Assembly: GCA_002747015.1 (NCBI GenBank) | Contig: NVXI01000005.1 | Location: 40,885 to 62,042, forward strand | Origin: Zetaproteobacteria bacterium | GTDB lineage: Bacteria > Pseudomonadota > Alphaproteobacteria > Micavibrionales > Micavibrionaceae | Reading direction: 5' to 3' | Length of the DNA stretch: 21,158 nucleotides | In this document: positions 1-7,380 of the stretch, in pieces | Layout: each line of letters starts with the position of its first letter | Numbering within the stretch: position 1 is the first letter of the stretch | Notes under the pieces: model-generated | What the model was told of the DNA's origin: nothing | Databases searched by the model: none | Seen by the model: the letters and a program-made list of their open reading frames with translations, nothing else | Position numbers and translations under genes: made by a program

Positions 1-18
1 CACTTATTTGCGTTATGT

Positions 19-46
19 TAAATAATGCATAAGAGTGCATTATTTA
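19..46. repeat. Perfect hairpin, 11-bp arms
   Basis: The arms 19-29 and 36-46 (core AAATAATGCA / TGCATTATTT) are perfect inverted repeats around a 6-base loop. There is no T-run beside it, so it does not look like a terminator. It may be a protein-binding palindrome or the 3' end of a transcript entering from outside the window. The function is unknown. Confidence 0.5.
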
Positions 47-72
47 TGCGAAAATGGTATTTCCAAAAAATA

Positions 73-106
73 AAAGAGCCACAAGATATTAATCCTGTGG
101 CTCTTT
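73..106. terminator. Bidirectional Rho-independent terminator
   Basis: An 11-bp perfect stem (73-83 with 96-106, core GAGCCACA / TGTGGCTC) has a 12-base loop. On the minus strand the stem is followed by CTCTTTTATTTTTTGG, a good T-tract, so it fits as the terminator of the small minus-strand gene at 176-265. On the plus strand it is followed by TTTATTTGTC, a weaker tract that could stop a gene entering from the left. Confidence 0.8.
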
Positions 107-128
107 ATTTGTCTTCTTGTCTTATCTG

Positions 129-156
129 TGTGTTTCATTGCCCCCTCTGAAACACA
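129..156. repeat. Inverted repeat, 9-bp arms
   Basis: TGTGTTTCA (129-137) and TGAAACACA (148-156) are perfect inverted repeats with a 10-base C-rich loop. It lies between the stop codon of the small minus-strand gene and the terminator at 73-106, so it would be a 3' UTR hairpin of that transcript. On the minus strand the loop is G-rich (GAGGGGGC), resembling an exposed ribosome binding site. Confidence 0.5.
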
Positions 157-175
157 ATGCTACAAATGGTTTAAG

Positions 176-265
176 TTATTTGCTGGCATGATATGTATAC
201 AAAATTGTACCCATATATAAGCCTCCATTTACAGCAAGAACAAGTATTAATAAGCTCATTAGCAT
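176..265 (-). CDS. Small membrane peptide, 29 residues
   Basis: Seen: an ATG at 265 runs 29 codons to TAA. Upstream on the minus strand is GGGGAG at 272-277, six bases from the ATG, one of the strongest ribosome binding sites in the window. The peptide starts MLMSLLILVLAV, is hydrophobic to about residue 23 and ends with a polar YTYHASK tail, so it would be a single membrane-spanning protein. A plausible extended -10 promoter lies at 314-343 and a terminator at 73-106, giving a complete short transcription unit diverging from mraZ. I do not recognise a family. Inferred: a small integral membrane protein, possibly a subunit or regulator of a larger membrane complex. The strong ribosome binding site and hydrophobic composition argue for a real gene; its short length means chance is not excluded. 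Confidence 0.55.
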   Translation of the reverse strand: MLMSLLILVLAVNGGLYMGTILYTYHASK

Positions 266-266
266 A

Positions 267-311
267 GTCTACTCCCCACACACGTTTGTAATTACTAGTT
301 ATTAAGTAGAC
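267..311 (-). promoter_or_regulatory. Inverted repeat over the ribosome binding site of the small gene
   Basis: GTCTACT (267-273) and AGTAGAC (305-311) are 7-bp inverted repeats. On the minus strand the right arm lies in the leader and the left arm covers the last bases of the ribosome binding site and the spacer just before the ATG at 265. If both are transcribed, they could close translation initiation. The promoter guess at 314-343 would start transcription near 307 and cut the outer arm, in which case a DNA operator is equally possible. Confidence 0.3.
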
Positions 312-313
312 CA

Positions 314-343
314 AACCTAGCATATGTATTTCGTAAATAGCAA
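314..343 (-). promoter_or_regulatory. Candidate extended -10 promoter for the small membrane peptide
   Basis: On the minus strand TTGCTA (338-343) lies 18 bp from TAGGTT (314-319), which is preceded by TG one base upstream (an extended -10). The matches to consensus are 4/6 and 3/6. The predicted start is near 307, about 42 bases before the ATG at 265. Confidence 0.35.
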
Positions 344-463
344 GGTTTTTTCTTTGTTTTGCAATGATTTAGTTTTGTGATCCGCGGAATATAAGGGTTT
401 TCGCATGTAAAAAATTATTTTAAAAGTACATTTTTTATGCAAAGACTCTGGTTTTACATATTT

Positions 464-522
464 CCCTTGGTTGTAATCATGGTGGTGTGACTAAATCCAT
501 GATTTATATAAACCTACAAGGG
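464..522. repeat. Nested inverted repeat of about 59 bases
   Basis: The inner arms AATCATGG (475-482) and CCATGATT (497-504) are perfect 8-bp repeats with a 14-base loop. The outer arms CCCTTG (464-469) and CAAGGG (517-522) are perfect 6-bp repeats enclosing them. The two stems are separated by unequal interior stretches (5 and 12 bases). No reading frame crosses it convincingly. It could be a structured RNA or a compound operator. In 344-463 I see only AT-rich sequence without a gene. Confidence 0.4.
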
Positions 523-549
523 TGAGTTTTGTGAGCTATTCGTGAAATG

Positions 550-596
550 TGTGTAATATTTACTTACCCCTATACTTGCCCACAGCCTTATCCACA
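550..596. promoter_or_regulatory. DnaA box cluster upstream of mraZ
   Basis: TTATCCACA at 588-596 is a perfect match to the consensus DnaA box. TTGCCCACA at 576-584, exactly 12 bp upstream in the same orientation, matches 7/9. TGTGTAATA at 550-558 is, on the minus strand, TATTACACA, matching 8/9 positions of TTWTNCACA. The perfect box is 46 bp upstream of the -35 of the mraZ promoter. DnaA may regulate the cluster; binding is inferred from sequence only. Confidence 0.55.
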
Positions 597-641
597 AAAT
601 AAAGAATATGTTATTTATTAGATGATTACAGTGAGTTCTTG

Positions 642-671
642 TTGACGGCCCAAGTATTCCCATGCTATCCC
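642..671 (+). promoter_or_regulatory. Candidate sigma70 promoter of the dcw cluster
   Basis: TTGACG (642-647, 5/6 to consensus) is followed 18 bp later by TATCCC (666-671, a weak -10). Transcription would start near 678-680, leaving about 80 bases of leader before the mraZ ATG at 758. The weak -10 is embedded in the MraZ repeats, which suits a repressible promoter. Confidence 0.5.
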
Positions 672-682
672 ATATATATCCA
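649..682 (-). promoter_or_regulatory. MraZ operator (TGGGN repeats)
   Basis: CCCA occurs at 649-652, 659-662 and 669-672, exactly 10 bp apart, with a degenerate TCCA at 679-682 as a possible fourth. Read on the minus strand this is TGGGN repeated with 5-base spacers, the arrangement established for MraZ operators in E. coli. It overlaps the promoter at 642-671, so MraZ should repress its own operon. Here the TGGG motif is on the strand opposite to mraZ. Confidence 0.75.
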
Positions 683-757
683 TTAAGTGTCGCATTGAGG
701 CGATGTTGTGGTGTTCTTTCGAGTTTTCATTCGGCTATTTCAAAGGGTTTCGGCTTT

Positions 758-1222
758 ATGGCGCTGTTTTTGTCAACATATACAAACAAGGTAGATAAAA
801 AGGGACGGGTCTCCGTACCTGCGTCGTTTCGTAGTGCTTTGGCCGATCAGCTGCACCATGGTATAGTTGTTTTTAGTTCGAACCAGCATTCTTGTTTGGA
901 GGGGTTCGATTGGGCCAAGATGGATGAGATTAGCGAGCGTATGGATCATTATGATCTGTTCTCGGATGATCAGGATGATTTGGCAACCACAATTTTCGGG
1001 CAGAGTGTTCAGTTGTTTTTTGATAGTGAAGGACGCGTGACATTGCCTGCAGAGTTGATTGAGGCGGCGCATCTTGGTGATCGTGTTACTTTCGTTGGGT
1101 TGGGGCGGAAATTCCAAATATGGAACCCTGAGATGTTTGAACGTCGTAAAACGCAGGCACGTGGCGCGGTTCAAGATCGTCAATTAACCGTTCCCAAAAC
1201 AATATCAGGGGGTGGGGCATGA
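758..1222 (+). CDS. mraZ: Transcriptional regulator MraZ
   Basis: MraZ is a DNA-binding protein of the dcw cluster that forms ring-shaped oligomers and represses its own operon. The 154-residue product carries the two SpoVT/AbrB-like half domains expected: VDKKGRVSVPASFR at residues 12-25 and DSEGRVTLPAELI at 89-101. The frame is open back to an ATG at 662, but the family start fits ATG 758 (MALFLSTY), preceded by AAAGGG at 742-747. The longer version would overlap the operator. The gene ends in a 4-bp ATGA overlap with rsmH. TGGG repeats upstream (649-682) are the predicted binding site. The length matches the family. Confidence 0.93.
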   Translation: MALFLSTYTNKVDKKGRVSVPASFRSALADQLHHGIVVFSSNQHSCLEGFDWAKMDEISERMDHYDLFSDDQDDLATTIFGQSVQLFFDSEGRVTLPAELIEAAHLGDRVTFVGLGRKFQIWNPEMFERRKTQARGAVQDRQLTVPKTISGGGA

Positions 1223-2193
1223 TGGCTGTACGCGCATCATCTGGGGCGCATTATCCGGTTATGATGCCCGAGGTCTTGGCGGCTTTGTCTCCACAAGATG
1301 GCGGCGTGTATGTTGATGGTACTTTTGGTGCTGGTGGTTATACGCGTGCAATTTTAGAGGCGGCAGATTGTACTGTGTATGCCATTGATCGTGATGATAA
1401 TGCACAGGCCGCGGCAAAAGAGTGTAAAGAGCAATATGGAGAGCGTTTTGTTTTCTTACGTGGATGCTTTGGCGATGTGAAAGCATTGCTCCATGCGGCT
1501 GGCGTTGATCGTGTGGGTGGGTTTGTCCTTGATGTTGGTGTATCCTCTATGCAAATAGATGAAGCAGAGCGCGGATTTTCTTTTCGCTTTGATGGGCCGT
1601 TGGATATGCGTATGGATGTTAAGGGTGGTGGTCAGACTGCGGCGGATATTGTGAATAGCTATGAGGAAGAGGCGCTTGCAAATTTAATTTATCAATATGG
1701 TGATGAACGCAAATCTCGACATATCGCACATAGAATTGTGCAAATGCGTGCAGAAACGCCGTTTGAGAGAACGTTAGAGCTGGCTGAGGCTGTGCGCTCG
1801 GTCATTCCGAGAACTCATAAGGATAAAATAGATCCTGCAACCCGTACATTTCAGGCGTTACGTATTGCGGTGAATGATGAATTGGGTGAATTGGATCGTG
1901 CGCTGGATTCTGCGGAAGATGTATTATTGGAGGGCGGTCGCTTGGTCGTTGTTTCCTTTCATTCATTGGAAGACCGTCGTGTGAAGCGCTTCCTTAAGGA
2001 TAAATCGAATACGCGCCCAAAGGGTTCTCGCCATTTGCCGCAAACATCTGACGATGATGTTTGTCCTGTTTTTGATCTTTATTCACGTAAAGCAATTAAG
2101 CCATCTGATGTTGAGGTTTCTGAAAATCCGAGATCTAGATCTGCACGTTTGCGCGGTGGTATCCGTTGCGCTCTGCTTGATGGGGCTGCGTGA
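1219..2193 (+). CDS. rsmH: 16S rRNA (cytosine(1402)-N(4))-methyltransferase
   Basis: RsmH (MraW) methylates N4 of C1402 in 16S rRNA using S-adenosylmethionine and is the usual second gene of dcw clusters. The 324-residue product has the SAM-binding motif DGTFGAGGYT at 33-42 and the family signatures RGFSFRFDGPLDMRMD, YGDERKSR, FQALRIAVNDEL and SFHSLEDRRVKRF. The start is at ATG 1219, overlapping the mraZ stop by 4 bp; a second ATG at 1222 is an equal alternative. The length is typical. Nothing is missing from the catalytic core. Confidence 0.97.
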   Translation: MMAVRASSGAHYPVMMPEVLAALSPQDGGVYVDGTFGAGGYTRAILEAADCTVYAIDRDDNAQAAAKECKEQYGERFVFLRGCFGDVKALLHAAGVDRVGGFVLDVGVSSMQIDEAERGFSFRFDGPLDMRMDVKGGGQTAADIVNSYEEEALANLIYQYGDERKSRHIAHRIVQMRAETPFERTLELAEAVRSVIPRTHKDKIDPATRTFQALRIAVNDELGELDRALDSAEDVLLEGGRLVVVSFHSLEDRRVKRFLKDKSNTRPKGSRHLPQTSDDDVCPVFDLYSRKAIKPSDVEVSENPRSRSARLRGGIRCALLDGAA

Positions 2194-2194
2194 T

Positions 2195-2632
2195 ATGAAG
2201 GGAACTCTGCTAAAATATGTCATTGTTTTTACTTTAGTTATTGTAAGTGGCGGATTGTTAATGAATGTTAGCCACGATGTGCAACGCACAGAGCGAGAGA
2301 TAAAACATATTGATCGTGAAATAGCGCGTGAAGAAGAAAATATTCGTGTGTTAAGGGCTGAATGGGCGTATCTGAATAACCCAGTGCGCCTTGAAATGCT
2401 GGCCGCTGGTCATGTTAATTTGATTTCCCCGGAGGCAGCCCAACTGATCTCCGATATGAGCGTCATTCCTGATAATGATCCTCAAGCAATGATCTTTATT
2501 CCTAGAAGATCCCCTTTGCATCGTGATATTTCTTACGGTGCATCCTCCTCTTTGTCTATTCAGGCAAATGATTTCCCCAAGAATGAAAAAAATACCGATA
2601 TGCCTACCTATAAAGACAGAGGTGCGCGATGA
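2195..2632 (+). CDS. ftsL: Cell division protein FtsL
   Basis: FtsL is a bitopic inner-membrane protein of the divisome that works with FtsB and FtsQ to activate FtsW/FtsI. The start ATG 2195 lies one base after the rsmH stop; ATG 2180 (5 more residues, MGLRD) is an alternative inside rsmH. The 145-residue product has a short cytoplasmic tail, a membrane segment at about 6-24, a charged heptad-rich coiled coil at 25-58, then LRAEWAYLNNPVRLEMLA at 53-70, which is characteristic of alphaproteobacterial FtsL. The polar tail after residue 90 is unstructured-looking. Identification rests on topology, motif and position, as FtsL sequences vary greatly. Confidence 0.88.
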   Translation: MKGTLLKYVIVFTLVIVSGGLLMNVSHDVQRTEREIKHIDREIAREEENIRVLRAEWAYLNNPVRLEMLAAGHVNLISPEAAQLISDMSVIPDNDPQAMIFIPRRSPLHRDISYGASSSLSIQANDFPKNEKNTDMPTYKDRGAR

Positions 2633-4365
2633 TTTGGAAACATGCGCGCCAACGGGCAATATTAATTGATGGTGATCGTAGGTCATCTGCGTTTATGGCG
2701 CAAAACCGTTTGTCTATTCTTAGTGTTTGCTTTGTGCTGGGCTATTTGCTGGTGATGGTGCGATTGCTTGATCTTGCTGTCGTCCAAAATGAAACATTGT
2801 TTCAAGAGTCCGATAGTGTGATTTTGGCAAAGGTCCAAGAAATAAAATCTTTATCACCACGGCGCGGCGATATATATGATCGGCACGGGTTTTTGTTGGC
2901 GACGACGTTGAAAACCCCGTCTTTATTTGTTGATCCATCACTGGTTTATGATGATACGGCACTCGTATTGGCTTTGATGACTGTTATTCCTGATGTGAAT
3001 AAGCAGAAAATATTATCTGTGATCAGGGCAAAGAACCGTTTTGGCTGGATTGCCCATAATATTACCCCTGCGCAGCAGCAAAATGTGCTGGAAATCGGAG
3101 ACCCTAGCCTTGGTTTCAAATATGAGTATAAGCGCGTTTACCCGCAAGGGGCGTTGTTCGCGCATATGGTCGGTTATACAGATCGTGATGGCCTAGGGTT
3201 GTCTGGTATTGAGCGCGGTTATGATGATGTGTTGAGCGCGGGCGCGGATGTTCATTTGTCGCTGGATTTACGTTTGCAGCATGTCGTAAGACGCGAAGTC
3301 GGACGCGCAATGGAAGAGTTCACTGCAAAGGCTGGATCAGGCATTATTTTGGATGTGCATACCGGTGAGGTTCTGGCCGGAGTTTCCTTGCCTGATTTTG
3401 ATTTGAACGTGGCAGGGGATGCAAAAGACAATGAGATATTTAATCGCTTAACCTTAGGCGTTTATGAGCTTGGCTCGATGTTTAAGATCTTCTCAACGGC
3501 GGCCTTACTTGAACTGCACAATGTCCCGATGAGCAAAACATTCGATGCGCGCAAACCTCTGAGAATTGGACGCTTCACGATTAGTGATTATCACGCCAAG
3601 AAACGTATTTTGACGATCCCAGAAATATTTATGTATTCCTCAAATATCGGTAGTGCCCTTATGGGCAAGATGATTGGCGGCGAAGCTCTTAAGGCTTTCT
3701 ATGCTGATCTTGGTTTGCTTGATGCGATGCATTTTGATGTTCGCGAAATTGGTCGTCCTATCGTTCCTGATCCGTGGCGTAAATCAACGACATTGACGGC
3801 GTCCTATGGCCATGGTTTGGCGACAACGCCTTTGCAAATGAGCGCGGCTGTTGCCTCTATTGTGAATGGTGGTATGGCGGTAAGTCCTGTGTTGATTAAG
3901 CAGAGTGAAGGCGTACGCCTTCAGGGGGATGTTCGGGTTGTTTCTGAGGAAACATCGGAGAAAATGAGAAAACTACTGCGCCTTGTCGTAACCAAGGGCA
4001 CAGGAAAAAATGCCGATGTGAAGGGCTATGCCCTTGGCGGGAAAACTGGTACGGCAGAAAAAAGTATTGGCGGACGTTATCGTCGTGACAAGCTGATTTC
4101 ATCATTTGTCGGGGCATTCCCAATGGATGATCCGCGTTATGTCTTGATGGTTATGGTCGATGAGCCGCATGGGAATAAGAGCAGCTATGGTTATGCCACT
4201 GCGGGCTGGGTTGCCGCACCTGCGGTGAAACGTATTTTAACCTCCATGGCTTCTATTCTTGGCTTGCCCGCGGATCAGTATGATCCTGAACAGGATATAA
4301 GCCTGTCATTACTGCCCTATATTCATGAAAAGAAGAAAGGAAGGAAACGTCTTGTCTCCTATTAA
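2629..4365 (+). CDS. ftsI: Peptidoglycan D,D-transpeptidase FtsI (PBP3)
   Basis: FtsI is the septal class B penicillin-binding protein that crosslinks peptidoglycan at the division site with FtsW. The 578-residue product has a single membrane anchor at about 28-50, the pedestal-domain motif RRGDIYDRHG (79-88), and the full active site: SMFK with nucleophile Ser283 and Lys286, SSN at 337-339 and KTG at 472-474. It starts at an ATG overlapping the ftsL stop by 4 bp (ATGA). The length is normal for the family. No residues of the penicillin-binding site are missing. Confidence 0.96.
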   Translation: MIWKHARQRAILIDGDRRSSAFMAQNRLSILSVCFVLGYLLVMVRLLDLAVVQNETLFQESDSVILAKVQEIKSLSPRRGDIYDRHGFLLATTLKTPSLFVDPSLVYDDTALVLALMTVIPDVNKQKILSVIRAKNRFGWIAHNITPAQQQNVLEIGDPSLGFKYEYKRVYPQGALFAHMVGYTDRDGLGLSGIERGYDDVLSAGADVHLSLDLRLQHVVRREVGRAMEEFTAKAGSGIILDVHTGEVLAGVSLPDFDLNVAGDAKDNEIFNRLTLGVYELGSMFKIFSTAALLELHNVPMSKTFDARKPLRIGRFTISDYHAKKRILTIPEIFMYSSNIGSALMGKMIGGEALKAFYADLGLLDAMHFDVREIGRPIVPDPWRKSTTLTASYGHGLATTPLQMSAAVASIVNGGMAVSPVLIKQSEGVRLQGDVRVVSEETSEKMRKLLRLVVTKGTGKNADVKGYALGGKTGTAEKSIGGRYRRDKLISSFVGAFPMDDPRYVLMVMVDEPHGNKSSYGYATAGWVAAPAVKRILTSMASILGLPADQYDPEQDISLSLLPYIHEKKKGRKRLVSY

Positions 4366-5746
4366 TATTGATATTAAATCTCTAAAAGGTGTCGCGCAGG
4401 ATAATCGTCAGGTTAAAGCGGGATATTTATTCGCAGCGTTGCAAGGGGAGCATGCGGATGGGCGTGATTATATCGATGATGCGTTAAAGCGTGGTGCATC
4501 TGTAATTTTGTCTGATAAGAGTGTGCGCTTACCTGAAGATTCAAAAGCTATATTAATAACCGAGGATGAGCCACGCCAAGCATTTAGTCATATCGTTGCA
4601 GATTTTTATCAAAAACAACCGGCACACATCCTTGCGGTGGGCGGTACAAATGGAAAAACATCTGTCGCGTATTTCGTAAATCAATTATGGACAGCGTTGG
4701 GAAAAAAGTCTTTCTATTACGGCACGATATCTGGTGCGATGACAACATTACCACCTGTTTTGATGCACGAAATGCTCGCAAAATTGTCAGAAGAGGGTGT
4801 TACCCATGTCGCGTTAGAGGCGTCTAGTCAGGGTTTGGATCATTATCGTATAGATGGTGTGCGTGTTAATATCGCGGCATTTACGAGCTTCTCTCAAGAT
4901 CATTTAGATTATCACGCCGATATGGAAACGTATTTACAGGCCAAATTACGCTTATTTTCTGATGTTCTGTCTGATAATGGTGTTGCCGTTTTAAATGCTG
5001 ACATACCAGAATATGACAGGATTTTTGCCGTGTGTCAGGTACGTGGTGTTCGCGTCTTGTCTTATGGTGAAAAAGGTCAAGATATTCGGCTGATTTCCAA
5101 TGAAATATCAGGTGATATACAAAAGGTGGAAATTGAGGTTACAGGGAAACGCTATGTCATTGCTCTGCCCTTGGTTGGTCAGTTTCAGGTTATGAATGCC
5201 TTGTGTGCTTTGGGATGTATTATCGCGCATGAGCCACAGAACTTTGATGCGGCTATTTCTGCATTGGAAAGTATTCAGCCCGTGCCTGGGCGTTTGCAAG
5301 CGATTGTGAACGGTGCATTTCATGCCTATGTTGATTATGCGCACACGCCAGATGCATTGGAAAACGTTCTTAATGCGCTGCGTTTGCATACGCAAGGGCG
5401 TTTAATTTGTGTGTTTGGGTGTGGCGGTGATCGCGATAAAAATAAGCGTGCGGTGATGGGCGAAATTGTTGCACGTTTGGCCGATATTGCAATTGTTACA
5501 GATGATAACCCGCGCAGCGAAAATCCTGCCGCAATCCGTAAACAGGTTTTAAGTCAAATGGATGGTGATGTTCATGAAATCGCGGATCGGGGTGAAGCCA
5601 TTAAATTCGCAGTTCAGCAAATGAATGAAAACGATATTTTACTCGTCGCCGGAAAAGGGCACGAGAAAGGTCAAGTTGTTGGTGGGGTGTCTCATCCTTT
5701 TGATGATGTGTGTGAAGTCAATAATGCATTGCGTAATGTTGTGTAG
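4352..5746 (+). CDS. murE: UDP-MurNAc-L-Ala-D-Glu:meso-DAP ligase MurE
   Basis: MurE adds meso-diaminopimelate to UDP-MurNAc-dipeptide in the cytoplasm, using ATP. I place the start at TTG 4352 because AAGGAAGGAAA lies just upstream and the product then begins MSPINIDIKSLKG; ATG 4325 in the same frame adds nine basic residues and lacks a good binding site. With the TTG start the product is 464 residues and overlaps the end of ftsI by 14 bp. Motifs: ATP loop GGTNGKTS (about 97-104), the carbamylated-lysine region QAKLRLF (Lys about 198), VDYAHTPDALE, and DNPR at about 385-388, the known meso-DAP specificity motif. The next gene is not murF, contrary to the usual order. Confidence 0.95.
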   Translation: MSPINIDIKSLKGVAQDNRQVKAGYLFAALQGEHADGRDYIDDALKRGASVILSDKSVRLPEDSKAILITEDEPRQAFSHIVADFYQKQPAHILAVGGTNGKTSVAYFVNQLWTALGKKSFYYGTISGAMTTLPPVLMHEMLAKLSEEGVTHVALEASSQGLDHYRIDGVRVNIAAFTSFSQDHLDYHADMETYLQAKLRLFSDVLSDNGVAVLNADIPEYDRIFAVCQVRGVRVLSYGEKGQDIRLISNEISGDIQKVEIEVTGKRYVIALPLVGQFQVMNALCALGCIIAHEPQNFDAAISALESIQPVPGRLQAIVNGAFHAYVDYAHTPDALENVLNALRLHTQGRLICVFGCGGDRDKNKRAVMGEIVARLADIAIVTDDNPRSENPAAIRKQVLSQMDGDVHEIADRGEAIKFAVQQMNENDILLVAGKGHEKGQVVGGVSHPFDDVCEVNNALRNVV

Positions 5747-5765
5747 AGTAAACAAGGAAAACTAA

Positions 5766-6224
5766 ATGATTGAGAATAATCGTTATTACTGGTCTCATCT
5801 AAAGACAAAAACCGTGACGGTTCGGGTTGCTCCACGCAAAACACAACATGGTATCGTATTTCGTGTTAATAATATGATTGATCTTGGTAATGGTCGCCAA
5901 ACTGTAATGTTAGAGCATGTCGATTACCCAAAAACCTACCAGAACCGTAGCAGGAATAGCGATGTTGCCGTGCCTTTTCGTATGGGAAATATGGATTTTA
6001 TATACACATCACCTGGTCAGCCAAAGATTCAAAATGTGCATAATTTACTTTCCACCCTTTACAAAAATGAGGAAGTCGAGAAAATAGTAGCGGATGTTTT
6101 ATCGCCAGGTGATTTGTTGATTTTCAAACAAGAGGGAAAGTCCTTGCAAATCAAAATGATTGATGCATTAAGAATAGTAAAAGCAAACTCTTATAAAAAG
6201 AATAAGTCTCAACATGCTCTATAG
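5766..6224 (+). CDS. Unrecognised 152-residue protein in the murF slot
   Basis: I do not recognise this protein. It begins at ATG 5766 with AAGGAAAA upstream, and its end overlaps the start of mraY by 11 bp, so it is translated as part of the operon. It has no signal peptide or membrane segment and no cysteine. It is rich in basic and aromatic residues at the N-terminus (KTKTVTVRV, then a second beta-like stretch at 28-50) and has a lysine-rich C-terminus (SYKKNKSQ). Short alternating hydrophobic stretches suggest a mostly beta N-terminal half, followed by a helical region with [18 protein letters not shown]. It occupies exactly the position where murF stands in most proteobacterial dcw clusters, but at a third of the length and without a P-loop it is not a MurF remnant I can identify. 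Confidence 0.8.
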   Translation: MIENNRYYWSHLKTKTVTVRVAPRKTQHGIVFRVNNMIDLGNGRQTVMLEHVDYPKTYQNRSRNSDVAVPFRMGNMDFIYTSPGQPKIQNVHNLLSTLYKNEEVEKIVADVLSPGDLLIFKQEGKSLQIKMIDALRIVKANSYKKNKSQHAL

Positions 6225-7299
6225 TTTATTAACACCCTATGCCGATCAATTTCTATTCTTTGATTTATTCCGCTCTGTAACTTTTAGGACGGGTATGTCA
6301 ATCGGTACGGCGCTGATCGTTTGTTTTCTGATTGCTAAGCCGATGATAAAATGGTTGAAGGCCAAGCAAAAAGAGGGGCAACCCATCCGTGAAGACGGCC
6401 CTGAAAGTCATTTTAAAAAGGCCGGTACGCCGACAATGGGCGGGTTAATGATTTTGCTTTCTGTATGTGTTAGTACGCTGCTTTGGGCGGATTTATCCAA
6501 TCCCTTTGTTTGGTATGCGTTGTTGATTATGGTTGGGTATGGGGCCGTTGGCTTTGCCGATGATTATTTGAAATTGACCAAACGTAATACAAAGGGTTTG
6601 TCTGGCCGGATAAAAATTCTTGCGCAGGTTATTATAGGAACAGTGGTCACAATAGGGATCATGAACGCTTTACCGCCGGAACTCTCCACACATGTTGCAC
6701 CGCCATTCTTTAAAGACGTTCTGATTAATTTATCGTGGTTTTTTATACCTTGGTCACTGATTGTGATTATTGGTGCGTCTAATGCCGTAAATTTAACCGA
6801 TGGGCTTGATGGCTTGGCGATTGTTCCTGTGGCGATTGCTGCGGCGTGCTTTGGCTTGATTGCTTATTTGGTTGGACATGTTGATTTCTCACAATATCTG
6901 TATCTGCACCGTGTGCCCGGCACGGAAGAGCTTGCCATTATTTGTGGCGCGGTTATTGGCGGGGCGATGGGGTTCTTGTGGTATAATGCGCCACCTGCGG
7001 CTATTTTTATGGGGGATACTGGTTCTCTTGCGATGGGGGGCTTTCTTGGTGCAGTGTCGGTTATGACCAAACATGAAATTGTATTGGCGATTATCGGGGG
7101 GCTGTTTGTTGTTGAAACGGTCTCGGTGATTGTACAGGTCATCTCTTTTAAACTCACCGGCAAGCGGGTCTTTGCCATGGCACCATTGCACCATCATTTT
7201 GAGAAAAAAGGGTGGTCAGAGCCAACAATCGTTATCCGGTTCTGGATTATTGCGGTTATTCTGGCATTAGTCGGACTTGCAACGTTGAAATTACGATAA
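6214..7299 (+). CDS. mraY: Phospho-MurNAc-pentapeptide transferase MraY
   Basis: MraY transfers phospho-MurNAc-pentapeptide from UDP to undecaprenyl phosphate at the inner membrane, making lipid I. The 361-residue polytopic product has the catalytic Asp pair in FADDYLK (116-117), [11 protein letters not shown] at 190-200, FMGDTGS at 265-271 and the histidine motif [11 protein letters not shown] (His 326-328). The start ATG 6214 gives [13 protein letters not shown], matching the N-terminus usual in alphaproteobacteria, although the binding site upstream is weak and translation is probably coupled to the preceding gene. It is followed by an 80-base gap before the next gene. Confidence 0.97.
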   Translation: MLYSLLTPYADQFLFFDLFRSVTFRTGMSIGTALIVCFLIAKPMIKWLKAKQKEGQPIREDGPESHFKKAGTPTMGGLMILLSVCVSTLLWADLSNPFVWYALLIMVGYGAVGFADDYLKLTKRNTKGLSGRIKILAQVIIGTVVTIGIMNALPPELSTHVAPPFFKDVLINLSWFFIPWSLIVIIGASNAVNLTDGLDGLAIVPVAIAAACFGLIAYLVGHVDFSQYLYLHRVPGTEELAIICGAVIGGAMGFLWYNAPPAAIFMGDTGSLAMGGFLGAVSVMTKHEIVLAIIGGLFVVETVSVIVQVISFKLTGKRVFAMAPLHHHFEKKGWSEPTIVIRFWIIAVILALVGLATLKLR

Positions 7300-7380
7300 T
7301 TTTATTTTAGTCGCTTATATGTTAAATATCCTTATAATCAGTTCCCTCATAGATGCGGAAAAGTTAATGGGTCTTGTTTG

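Noticed and set aside
40..138. A 32-codon minus-strand reading frame with GAGGGGGC just before its ATG
   Set aside because: It runs straight through the terminator stem at 73-106, and the binding site is only two to three bases from the ATG and inside a hairpin loop.
550..682. Chromosomal replication origin
   Set aside because: The few DnaA boxes are not accompanied by a larger box array, a clear unwinding element or origin-type neighbours; regulation of mraZ explains them better.
662..757. Longer mraZ start at ATG 662
   Set aside because: It overlaps the promoter and MraZ boxes and adds 32 residues not seen in the MraZ family; ATG 758 fits the family N-terminus.
2054..2194. Upstream extension of ftsL inside rsmH
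   Set aside because: The extension is the rsmH coding region read in another frame; ATG 2195 gives the usual short cytoplasmic tail before the membrane segment.
5766..6224. Truncated murF remnant
   Set aside because: No ATP loop or other Mur ligase motif is present, and the gene has an intact start, binding site and coupled stop.
6864..7178. Long antisense reading frames inside mraY and other genes
   Set aside because: They are mirror frames of well-identified genes, without ribosome binding sites or recognisable products.
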